Shown: one piece after another, positions 6,184 to 12,101 of the stretch
Layout of the letters: every line of letters starts with the position of its first letter
How positions within the stretch are numbered: position 1 is the first letter of the stretch
Assembly: GCA_934668345.1 (NCBI GenBank)
Contig: CAKUNE010000011.1
Span: 1-12,101, forward strand
Direction: 5' to 3'
DNA length: 12,101 bases
Source: an uncultured Collinsella sp.
GTDB lineage: Bacteria; Actinomycetota; Coriobacteriia; Coriobacteriales; Coriobacteriaceae
The notes under the pieces: model-generated
Seen by the model: only the letters and a program-made list of their open reading frames with translations
The model's database searches: none
What the model was told of the DNA's origin: nothing
Made by a program: the position numbers and the translations under genes

Positions 6184-6906
6184 ATGGCTTCAGATGCAAA
6201 AAAGATTCTGTTGGTCGAGGATGAGAAGGCAATCCGTGACGCTGTCGCTGCCTATCTCGAGCGCGAGGGCTACTGGGTTGTGGGCGTCGGTGACGGTCAG
6301 TCCGCGATCGAGGAGTTCGAGAAGCATCAGTTCGACCTGGTTGTGCTCGACCTTATGCTCCCCAAGATCCCCGGTGAGCGCGTTTGCCGCACCATTCGCG
6401 ATACCTCGGATGTTCCCATTATCATGCTGACGGCCAAGGGCGAGATCGAGGACCGTATTATCGGCCTCGAGCTCGGTGCCGACGATTATCTCATCAAGCC
6501 GTTCTCTCCGCGCGAGCTCGTCGCCCGCGTTCGCGCCCTGTTCCGTCGTGCCCATCAGGCCGATGAGCCCGCCGTCGAGGTGCTCGACTTCGGCGATCTG
6601 GTCATCGACATCTCCGGCCACAAGATTCTGGTCGAGGGCAAGGAAGTCGATCTGACGGCTTCTGAGTTCAAGCTGCTCACCACGCTTGCCCGTCACCCCG
6701 GTCGCGTCTATAACCGCATGGAGCTGGTCGAGAAGGTGCTCGGGTACGACTTCGAGGGTTACGAGCGCACCATCGACAGCCACGTGAAGAACCTCCGCGC
6801 CAAGCTGGGTGATGACCCCAAGAAGCCCAAGTGGCTCTACACCGTCCATGGTGTTGGCTATCGTTTTGAGGCTCCGGCCAAGACCGATAAGTCGGACGAG
6901 AAATAA
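6184..6906 (+). CDS. OmpR-family two-component response regulator
   Basis: A 240-residue cytoplasmic DNA-binding regulator. The receiver domain (about 6-118) has the acidic pair Glu12/Asp13, the phosphoacceptor Asp56 in VVLDLMLP, Thr83 in MLTAK and Lys105 in LIKPF. The C-terminal winged helix (about 132-228) shows the usual LTASEFKLL, the recognition-helix region RTIDSHVKNLRAKLG, and the wing HGVGYRFE. The ATG at 6184 is preceded by a run of six G at 7 bases spacing; an upstream in-frame TTG at 6163 is less likely. The kinase gene starts 11 bases after its stop, so the pair is one operon. Targets and stimulus cannot be inferred; resemblance to regulators such as MtrA, WalR or BaeR is generic for the subfamily. 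Confidence 0.95.
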   Translation: MASDAKKILLVEDEKAIRDAVAAYLEREGYWVVGVGDGQSAIEEFEKHQFDLVVLDLMLPKIPGERVCRTIRDTSDVPIIMLTAKGEIEDRIIGLELGADDYLIKPFSPRELVARVRALFRRAHQADEPAVEVLDFGDLVIDISGHKILVEGKEVDLTASEFKLLTTLARHPGRVYNRMELVEKVLGYDFEGYERTIDSHVKNLRAKLGDDPKKPKWLYTVHGVGYRFEAPAKTDKSDEK

Positions 6907-6917
6907 GGTAATCACAT

Positions 6918-8483
6918 ATGACACCTGCGCGCTTTGAAATCGGACAAAAGCACAAGCAGGAGAGCGAGGCGGGTTCCAAGGCAAGTTGGAACACGCCTCG
7001 TTCCGATTCCCGGCCGACGATGAGCTATCCCTCGCGTATGGCCCTGGCTTTTGCCCTGACATCGCTCATGACGGTATTGGTGCTAGTGGGCGTCGTCTCC
7101 GTTGTATGGGGTACGGTTTTTACGGATTACACGCGCTCCAATATCGTCGAGATCGCCAATTCCGCTGCCGAAAAGCTTGCGACATCGTACGAGGAAAACG
7201 GCAACTGGACCGCGGGGGAGTTGCGTACGGTCGCGACATCGAGCCTGGTGTCCGACGATCTTGGCATGCAGGTCGTCAATAAAAAGGGCGTTATCGTCTA
7301 CGACGATTCATGGCCCTCGGCAAGCGCGACCGCCGATGTGCGCGAAAATCAGGCGACGACCGACGGCACGAGCGGTAAGAGGGCATCGCATAGCCCGGTC
7401 TCCTCTGCCCCCACCGGATCGGACAGCGTTGCCAATGTCGAGATCGTAACGTCCTCCGGTGAGCATGTCGGACAGGTCAAGTTGTGGGCGATCGGCTCCG
7501 ACGCCCTGCTCACCAAGGCGGATTCTGCATTTAGGGAGAAGACCTTTAACGCCATGGCCCTCGCCGCGGTTGTGGCCATTTGCATTTCGGTCGTTATCGG
7601 ATCGCTCGTGTCGCGCATGCTCACCAAGCCGATTCATCGTATTACGAGCACGGCCAAGCAAATTCGCGATGGCGATCTGTCCGCTCGTACTGGTTTGCGC
7701 GGTGATGACGAGATTGATCAGCTGGGTGAGACCTTCGATGAGATGGCCACTTCGCTCGAGAAGGATATGAAACACGAGAAGCGCCTGACCTCAGACGTTG
7801 CACACGAGCTTCGCACGCCGCTTATGGCCATGCTCGCAACGGTCGAGGCCATGCAGGATGGCGTGTATCCCACCGACGATGAGCATTTGGAGACCGTTGC
7901 TTCCGAGACGCGTCGCCTGGCTCGTCTGGTGCAGCAGATGCTCGACCTGTCGCGCATGGAAAACAGCACGGCTCCGCTCAACCTTGAGCCGGTGGACATG
8001 GTTCCTTTCGTGCGTTCCATCGTCAATGCCCAGGAGCGCCTGTTTGTCGACCGCGATCTGCGCTTGCGCTTTGCTGACGAGACCCAAGGTCACGACGATG
8101 TCGTCGAAGCCGATCCCGACATGATCACACAATGCGTCATCAATCTCATGAGCAACGCCATGCGCTACACCCCCGAGGGCGGTTGGGTCGTGGTGTCGGT
8201 GCTCAGTGACCGCAAACACGTCAGCATCGCCGTTTCTGATACCGGCATCGGTATTGCCAAGGATGACTTGTCGCGCATCTTCGGCCGTTTTTGGCGCGCC
8301 GATGCCAGCCGTGCCCGTGAGGCGGGCGGCCTGGGCGTGGGCCTCGCCGTGACCAAGCAGATTGTCGAGCGTCATCACGGCTACATATCCGTGGAGTCGG
8401 AGCTTGGAAAGGGTACGACTTTTACGATTCATCTGCCTCGCGAGCACACGGCGGACGCGGCATCTACTACAATGGAGCACTAG
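6918..8483 (+). CDS. Membrane sensor histidine kinase
   Basis: A 521-residue kinase, partner of the regulator just upstream. A 40-residue polar N-terminal tail precedes TM1 (about 44-66). An extracytoplasmic domain follows (about 67-208), with a Ser/Thr/Asp-rich stretch at about 133-170 that looks disordered. TM2 is at about 211-232 and HAMP at about 233-285. HisKA has His296 in SDVAHELRTP, and the ATPase domain has the N box around Asn413 (NAMRYTPEGG), DTGIGI at 441-446, FGRFWRAD, and GGLGVGLAV around 470. All kinase motifs are intact. The ATG at 6918 has only a modest AAGG site 9 bases upstream; an in-frame ATG at 7020 would remove most of the tail and still keep TM1, so the start is not certain. 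The tail before TM1 is unusually long for this class. Confidence 0.95.
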   Translation: MTPARFEIGQKHKQESEAGSKASWNTPRSDSRPTMSYPSRMALAFALTSLMTVLVLVGVVSVVWGTVFTDYTRSNIVEIANSAAEKLATSYEENGNWTAGELRTVATSSLVSDDLGMQVVNKKGVIVYDDSWPSASATADVRENQATTDGTSGKRASHSPVSSAPTGSDSVANVEIVTSSGEHVGQVKLWAIGSDALLTKADSAFREKTFNAMALAAVVAICISVVIGSLVSRMLTKPIHRITSTAKQIRDGDLSARTGLRGDDEIDQLGETFDEMATSLEKDMKHEKRLTSDVAHELRTPLMAMLATVEAMQDGVYPTDDEHLETVASETRRLARLVQQMLDLSRMENSTAPLNLEPVDMVPFVRSIVNAQERLFVDRDLRLRFADETQGHDDVVEADPDMITQCVINLMSNAMRYTPEGGWVVVSVLSDRKHVSIAVSDTGIGIAKDDLSRIFGRFWRADASRAREAGGLGVGLAVTKQIVERHHGYISVESELGKGTTFTIHLPREHTADAASTTMEH

Positions 8484-8500
8484 CTTTTCGCTATTCGGTG

Positions 8501-8561
8501 AAGGAGGGGTTTCGTCCCTGCCGCTCCGAGTTTGCGAAAACATGCGGGAAAGAACCCGCAT
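8501..8561 (+). promoter_or_regulatory. purC leader with unused Shine-Dalgarno and inverted repeat
   Basis: After the kinase stop there is a strong AAGGAGG (8501-8507) with no ATG, GTG or TTG at usable distance. Further on, ATGCGGG (8542-8548) and CCCGCAT (8555-8561) form a 7-bp inverted repeat with a 6-base loop, and no T tract follows. The repeat begins with an ATG that opens a 12-codon frame (8542-8580) ending at the purC ribosome binding site. A leader or attenuator role is possible but not shown. Confidence 0.3.
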
Positions 8562-8592
8562 TACTGTCGTATTTTGGTAAGGAGTGACTCAC

Positions 8593-9480
8593 GTGACAAC
8601 GATGGAGCGTCGTCCGGATTCCCGTGGCAAGGTTCGTGATATCTATGATGCCGGTGAAAACCTGCTGATGGTCGCCACCGACCGCATTTCTGCGTTCGAC
8701 TTCATTCTTCCCGACGAGATTCCGTTTAAGGGAGAGGTGCTCAACCGCATCTCGGCATTCTGGTTCGATAAGTTTGCCGACATCGTTCCCAACCACCTCG
8801 TTTCCATCGACCCGGCGGATTTCCCCGAGGAGTTTGCTGAGTATCGTGACTACCTCGCTGGCCGCGCCATGCTGGTCAAGAAGGCCCAGACGATTCCTAT
8901 CGAGTGCATCGTCCGCGGCTATCTGACCGGTTCGGGCAAGAAGACCTACGACGAGAACGGCACCGTCTGCGGCATCCAACTGCCCGAGGGTTTGACCGAG
9001 GCTTCCAAGCTTCCCGAGCCGCTGTTCACGCCGTCCACGAAGGCCGAGATCGGTGACCACGACGAGAACATCTCGTTCGAGCGTTGCTGCGAGATCGTGG
9101 GCGAGGACATTGCCACGCAGATTCGCGACCTTTCCCTCAAGATCTACAAGGCTGCTGCCGAGTATGCAGCGACCCGTGGCATCATCATTGCCGACACCAA
9201 GTTCGAGTTTGGTGTCATCGATGGCAAGGTCACGCTGATCGACGAGTGCCTCACGCCTGACTCCAGCCGTTTCTGGCCTGCCGCCAGCTACGAGGAGGGC
9301 AAGATTCAGCCCAGCTACGACAAGCAATTCGTCCGCAATTGGCTCAAAGCCAACTGGGATATGACGGGGGAGACCCCGCACCTGCCCGCCGAGGTCATCG
9401 ATGGCACGTCCGAGCGCTATCGCGAGGCCTTCCAGATCATTACGGGCTCCCAGTTCACAAGCATGAAGGAGAACGCATAA
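8593..9480 (+). CDS. purC: Phosphoribosylaminoimidazole-succinocarboxamide synthase (SAICAR synthetase)
   Basis: A 295-residue cytoplasmic enzyme that joins CAIR and aspartate with ATP to form SAICAR, the substrate of PurB. Both family signatures are present: IPIECIVRGYLTGS at residues 101-114 and IIIADTKFEFG at 197-207. GKVRDIYD at 12-19 begins the ATP-binding part, and DECLTPDSSRFWP follows signature two. Length fits the longer, about 290-300 residue branch of the family rather than the 235-240 residue form. I chose the GTG at 8593 because AAGGAG (8579-8584) lies 8 bases before it; the GTG at 8584 overlaps that site and the ATG at 8602 is too far. The next gene begins at the base after its TAA, so the two are co-transcribed. 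A promoter was not identified in the 109-base gap upstream. Confidence 0.97.
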   Translation: MTTMERRPDSRGKVRDIYDAGENLLMVATDRISAFDFILPDEIPFKGEVLNRISAFWFDKFADIVPNHLVSIDPADFPEEFAEYRDYLAGRAMLVKKAQTIPIECIVRGYLTGSGKKTYDENGTVCGIQLPEGLTEASKLPEPLFTPSTKAEIGDHDENISFERCCEIVGEDIATQIRDLSLKIYKAAAEYAATRGIIIADTKFEFGVIDGKVTLIDECLTPDSSRFWPAASYEEGKIQPSYDKQFVRNWLKANWDMTGETPHLPAEVIDGTSERYREAFQIITGSQFTSMKENA

Positions 9481-10056
9481 GTGAGTACCCGTAGCGCCAC
9501 GAACAAGCGCACGCAATCCCACGAGTTTACCGGGGTTGCGCGCAAGTCCGCCGCATCCGCCAAGCCCGCCCGTCAGGCAGCGAGCTCTGTCCGCGTCGTG
9601 CCGGCTTCGTCTAAGGCACGCCGCAAAGAGCTCGAGAAGGGCGAGAACCTCGAGGGCCTTTCTAAAGAGGAGAAGCGCGCCCGCAAGGCTAAGCAGCGCG
9701 CCAAGGAGGATCGCATCTACACGGTGTCGAATATCCTTCTCAAGCAGGATGAGGACTACACTAAGCGCCGCCGCATCTGGTGGGCCGTGCTCACTATCGG
9801 CATGGTGCTCGTCGTGGCCATTTGGGCTTCGCTGTACTTCGCTCCCGCTGGCATGGTGTCCAGCCCCGTCCAGATGGTCGGCATCGTTTTGTCCTACGTC
9901 GTCATTTTGGGTGACTTTATCTACGACTTCGTTCGTATTCGTCCCCTGCGCAACATGTACCGCACGCAGGCCGAGGGCATGTCCGAGAACAAGCTCAACG
10001 CCCTTATCGAGCGCTCGGCTGCCGAGGAGGACAAGAAGGACTCCAAGAAGAAGTAG
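9481..10056 (+). CDS. Hypothetical membrane protein with two helices
   Basis: A 191-residue protein that I do not recognise. The first 95 residues are highly basic and low in hydrophobics, with a charged stretch (about 45-76) that may be helical or coiled. Two hydrophobic segments follow at about 99-120 and 128-150, separated by a short loop, then a charged C-terminus ending in a lysine-rich tail. By the positive-inside rule, both ends should be cytoplasmic. The GTG start directly follows the purC stop, and AAGGAG lies 9 bases upstream inside purC, so it is part of the purC transcript. The terminator at 10088-10117 closes the unit. Its link to purine synthesis, if any, is unknown; the pairing may be only positional. 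Confidence 0.85.
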   Translation: MSTRSATNKRTQSHEFTGVARKSAASAKPARQAASSVRVVPASSKARRKELEKGENLEGLSKEEKRARKAKQRAKEDRIYTVSNILLKQDEDYTKRRRIWWAVLTIGMVLVVAIWASLYFAPAGMVSSPVQMVGIVLSYVVILGDFIYDFVRIRPLRNMYRTQAEGMSENKLNALIERSAAEEDKKDSKKK

Positions 10057-10087
10057 CGTTTGCATGCATACTTATCGCTAAGATATA

Positions 10088-10117
10088 AGGCGCGTCGTTT
10101 TTGCGGCGCGCCTTTTT
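10088..10117 (+). terminator. Rho-independent terminator of the purC unit
   Basis: A 10-bp stem (10088-10097 with 10104-10113, one T-G wobble) closes a 6-base T-rich loop and runs into five T at 10113-10117. It lies 31 bases after the stop of the two-helix membrane protein gene and before the aminopeptidase gene. Confidence 0.9.
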
Positions 10118-10145
10118 ACTGTTCTATAGATAGATGGAGTGGCAC

Positions 10146-11426
10146 ATGATTCGAGCTGCCCTGACGGTCGAAGAGGCTCTGGAGGGCATGAAGGCCCTAG
10201 AGCCCAAGATTAAAAACTATGCGCGCCTGGTTGTCCGCAAGGGCGTAAACGTCAAGCCCGGCCAGGAGGTTGTCGTTCAGTCTCCGGTCGAGTGCGCGCC
10301 GTTTGCGCGCGTGGTGGTCGCGGAGGCTTATGCCGCCGGCGCTGGCCACGTGACGGTCATTTGGGCCGATGATGCCGTGACGAGGCTCACGTACGAGCAT
10401 GTCGATAAAACCTATTTTGAGCAGACGCCCGAGTGGAAGCGCCTGCAGCTTGATTCCTTGGCCCAGGACGGTGCCTGCTTTATCTTTATCGAGGGCGCCG
10501 ACCCCGCCGCTCTGAAGGGTATCGATCCTGCCAAGCCCGCCGCGGCTTCCAAGGCAAGGAATACGCAGTGCAAGGTCTTTCGCCGTGGACTGGATTACAA
10601 CATCAACCCGTGGTGTATCGCCGGCGCTCCGGTCGCTGCCTGGGCTCGCGAGGTGTTCCCGGGCGATGCGGACGAGGTCGCAATCTATAAGCTATGGAAT
10701 GCGATTTTGCACACCGCCCGCGCCGATGGCCAGGACCCGGAGAGCGACTGGGAGCTTCATGACGCGGCGTTCGAAAAGAATTTGCGCTTCCTGAACGACA
10801 ATCGTTTTGACTGCCTGCATTACACCGCTTCGAACGGAACCGATCTGACGATTGGCATGACGAAAGGTCACGAGTGGGCCGGCGGCAAGGGCAAGACGCC
10901 CGATGGGCACCCCTTCTTCCCCAACATCCCCACCGAGGAAGTCTTCACCTCGCCTGATCGGATGCGTGCCGACGGTATCGTGTACTCGGCTATGCCGCTT
11001 ATCCACCACGGCAATAAGGTCGACGATTTTTGGATTAAGTTCGAGGGCGGCCGTGTGGTGGACTACGACGCGCGCGTCGGCAAGGCAACGCTTGCGAGCA
11101 TCATTGACACCGATGAAGGTGCTGCTCACCTGGGCGAGGTCGCGCTCATTTCCAAGAACACGCCAATCCGCGAAAGCGGTGTCCTGTTCTATGACACGCT
11201 CTATGACGAGAATGCCAGCTGCCACCTTGCGCTGGGTGTCGGTTTCCCCGAGTGTATCGAGGGCGGATACGACATGTCCAAAGAGGAACTTTTGGAGCAC
11301 GGCGTTAACGTTTCGAGCACGCATGTCGACTTTATGGTCGGCACGGACGATATCGATATTACGGGCATTACGCCTGATGGACGTGAAGTTGTGATTTTCC
11401 AGAACGGTCAATGGAGTTGGGAATAG
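10146..11426 (+). CDS. M29-family metallo-aminopeptidase (AmpS/PepS-like)
   Basis: A 426-residue cytoplasmic enzyme, close to the roughly 410-residue length of M29 aminopeptidases, which remove N-terminal residues from peptides using a two-metal centre. The N-terminal domain has NYARLVVRKGVNVKPGQ (24-40) and the stretch around VVAEAYAAGAGHVTVIWADD. Likely metal ligands, at family-conserved positions, are Glu265 in NIPTEEVFTSP, Glu331 in HLGEVAL, His360 in ENASCHLALG, and His393/Asp395 in STHVDFMVG. All are present, so it should be active. I chose the ATG at 10146, preceded by GGAG at 6 bases spacing, over the in-frame ATG at 10134, which has no such site. It stands alone between a terminator and a tRNA gene; the -35 of the tRNA promoter overlaps its last codons. 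No export signal is seen. Confidence 0.95.
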   Translation: MIRAALTVEEALEGMKALEPKIKNYARLVVRKGVNVKPGQEVVVQSPVECAPFARVVVAEAYAAGAGHVTVIWADDAVTRLTYEHVDKTYFEQTPEWKRLQLDSLAQDGACFIFIEGADPAALKGIDPAKPAAASKARNTQCKVFRRGLDYNINPWCIAGAPVAAWAREVFPGDADEVAIYKLWNAILHTARADGQDPESDWELHDAAFEKNLRFLNDNRFDCLHYTASNGTDLTIGMTKGHEWAGGKGKTPDGHPFFPNIPTEEVFTSPDRMRADGIVYSAMPLIHHGNKVDDFWIKFEGGRVVDYDARVGKATLASIIDTDEGAAHLGEVALISKNTPIRESGVLFYDTLYDENASCHLALGVGFPECIEGGYDMSKEELLEHGVNVSSTHVDFMVGTDDIDITGITPDGREVVIFQNGQWSWE

Positions 11427-11445
11427 TCCCAGACCGTGGTACAAT
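11417..11445 (+). promoter_or_regulatory. Promoter of tRNA-Lys
   Basis: TTGGGA (11417-11422) and TACAAT (11440-11445) are separated by exactly 17 bases, matching a sigma-70-type promoter. The -10 lies 9 bases before the mature tRNA 5' end, so transcription would begin very near the gene. The -35 covers the last Trp and Glu codons of the aminopeptidase gene. Confidence 0.75.
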
Positions 11446-11454
11446 GCCACCCGC

Positions 11455-11527
11455 GGGCCGTTAGCTCAGCTGGCAGAGCAGGGGACTTTTAATCCCAAGG
11501 TCCAGGGTTCGAACCCCTGACGGCCCA
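11455..11527 (+). tRNA. tRNA-Lys (anticodon UUU)
   Basis: A full cloverleaf folds from this sequence. The acceptor stem GGGCCGT/ACGGCCC has 7 bp, and the D stem is GCTC/GAGC with an 8-base loop. The anticodon loop is CTTTTAA with TTT at 11488-11490, and the T arm is CAGGG-TTCGAAC-CCCTG. The discriminator is A11527. The outermost anticodon-stem pair (G-A) is a mismatch. The 3' end continues as CCC, so the terminal CCA is not fully encoded and would have to be completed by the CCA-adding enzyme. A terminator follows 14 bases later. Confidence 0.97.
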
Positions 11528-11541
11528 CCCAAAGATTGTTG

Positions 11542-11572
11542 AGACGGTTAACTTCGGTTGGCCGTCTTTTTT
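11542..11572 (+). terminator. Rho-independent terminator of tRNA-Lys
   Basis: An 11-bp stem (11542-11552 with 11557-11567, with T-G wobbles at two pairs) is capped by a stable TTCG tetraloop and followed by six T at 11567-11572. It sits immediately downstream of the tRNA gene. Confidence 0.92.
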
Positions 11573-11585
11573 GTCGCCCTTTCAT

Positions 11586-11708
11586 GGGTTCGAACCCGTC
11601 GGGGCGCGGAGCTGAGTAAACGCGTGAGCGTTTGCCAGCGCAGCGCGCAAGGCGCGAAAGCGCCGCAGCGGCCGCCTGCGGAGCAGGCTGGACCACTGAC
11701 GGCCCACC
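11586..11708. repeat. Hairpin-rich repeat flanked by tRNA-Lys 3' fragments (right copy)
   Basis: The element begins with the T-arm palindrome GGGTTCGAACCC, as in the tRNA T arm, and ends with CTGACGGCCCACC (11696-11708), a perfect 13-base copy of the tRNA-Lys 3' end (11517-11529). Between them lie three small hairpins: AAACGC-GTGA-GCGTTT (11618-11633), GGCGC-GAAA-GCGCC (11651-11664) and GCCTGC-GGA-GCAGGC (11674-11688). The layout matches the copy at 4-140. It looks like a duplicated tRNA 3' end split by a palindromic insert. No protein is encoded that I can support. Confidence 0.65.
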
Positions 11709-11720
11709 ATAGAATAGAAA

Positions 11721-11749
11721 AGCGACTGGCGGATGCCGGCCGCTTTTTT
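11721..11749 (+). terminator. Second terminator, after the duplicated tRNA 3' end
   Basis: A 9-bp interrupted stem (AGCG plus CTGGC on the left, GCCGG plus CGCT on the right, one A-C mismatch) with a GGAT loop is followed by six T at 11744-11749. It has the same place relative to the copied CTGACGGCCCACC as the first terminator has to the real tRNA-Lys, but its stem sequence differs. Confidence 0.75.
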
Positions 11750-11775
11750 GTTGCCGCGCCACGGGTTCGAACCCG
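11743..11775. repeat. Truncated third tRNA T-arm-like unit
   Basis: The run CTTTTTTGT-n-GCC, 7 bases, then GGGTTCGAACCCG is repeated at 11566-11598 and 11743-11775 with identical spacing. This shows that terminator tail plus T-arm palindrome is a tandem unit. In this last copy no hairpin insert or CGGCCCACC end follows, so it appears truncated. Confidence 0.55.
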
Positions 11776-12101
11776 AACTTCTCTATATATAAGAACGCTT
11801 GGCGAACAAAACCTGCCTTTTACCGACGGGAAACAAAGAGCTGATGCTTTTGGAGTAAAGTGGCGCTCCAGAGATGACCGATGCCTTAACACCTATAAAC
11901 CAGCTGGTCATCGCCAATATCAGAAGCCAATGCTTCAGTTTTAACCTCAGTGATGCGACTGAGGGACCTATTCATTTGTGAACAAAATATGGAGTGCGCG
12001 ATTCCCGCCCCCGGCGCCCCTCCGGTCTGGCAATATATCTCCTTGCCGCGCGGCCCGGTGGGACCGGATCAGCCGCAAAGCGTGCACCTTGAGAACCGGA
12101 T
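11776..12101. other. Gene-free 3' region, possible rRNA operon leader at its end
   Basis: No convincing gene or complete promoter is seen in these 326 bases. Inverted repeats are GATGACC/GGTCATC (11873-11879 and 11906-11912), CCTCAGT/ACTGAGG (11945-11951 and 11958-11964, 6-base loop) and CCGGT/ACCGG (12055-12059 and 12063-12067). ACCGGAT is directly repeated at 12063 and 12095. The final stretch, with CCTTGAGAACCGGAT at 12087-12101, resembles the TTGAGAAC element that commonly precedes 16S rRNA in Actinobacteria, so an rRNA operon may start just beyond the window. Confidence 0.4.

Noticed and set aside
6190..7062. 290-codon open frame on the - strand
   Set aside because: Antisense to the response regulator and kinase start, with no domain features; a shadow frame.
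8491..10065. 524-codon open frame on the - strand
   Set aside because: It runs antisense across purC and the following gene, both with good starts and ribosome binding sites. Its Leu/Gly/Asp/Val-rich composition is typical of a shadow frame.
11455..11708. Integrated element bounded by tRNA-Lys att sites
   Set aside because: The direct 13-base repeats are only 179 bases apart and enclose no integrase or other gene, so a present-day mobile element is not supported; kept only as a possible scar.
11763..11793. Promoter made of TTCGAA and TATAAG with 16 bases spacing
   Set aside because: The -35 match is poor and falls in the T-arm palindrome, the TATATA run is low-complexity, and no gene follows.
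11548..11944. Overlapping open frames of 98-128 codons on both strands after tRNA-Lys
   Set aside because: They run through terminators and the hairpin repeat, have no plausible ribosome binding sites, and translate to Arg/Pro/Ala-rich sequence explained by the palindromes.

Overview
The window looks like chromosomal DNA from a Collinsella-like member of the Coriobacteriia (high-GC gut Actinobacteria). That is inferred from the high GC content, the protein-level character of the genes, the recurrent GGTACAAT -10 boxes and the hairpin-rich tRNA-associated repeats; no database search was possible. All convincing genes lie on the + strand.

Layout. 1-322: gene-free leader holding a hairpin-rich repeat (about 4-140) and a probable -10 box. 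323-1669: purB with its own terminator. 1810-4442: a translationally coupled pair, a secreted solute-binding lipoprotein and a membrane-bound PAS-GGDEF diguanylate cyclase, which together look like a ligand-sensing c-di-GMP input module. 4556-6030: a small four-cysteine TSCPD-type protein overlapping by 1 bp with a Tat-type lipoprotein of unknown function. 6184-8483: an OmpR-family response regulator and its histidine kinase. 8593-10056: purC followed with no gap by a two-helix membrane protein, ending in a strong terminator. 10146-11426: an M29-family metallo-aminopeptidase. 11455-11527: tRNA-Lys(UUU), whose promoter overlaps the end of the aminopeptidase gene.

11528-12101 has no convincing protein gene. 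It holds two terminators, a second copy of the hairpin-rich repeat, a re-duplicated 3' end of tRNA-Lys, and an end that resembles the leader of an rRNA operon continuing beyond the window.

Together the genes cover two steps of purine synthesis (PurC makes SAICAR and PurB cleaves it to AICAR; PurB also converts adenylosuccinate to AMP), two signal-transduction modules, envelope lipoproteins and translation. Most are ordinary. The parts most worth a second look are the split SBP/GGDEF sensor with an unrecognisable inhibitory site, and the tRNA-derived repeat family found at both ends of the window.
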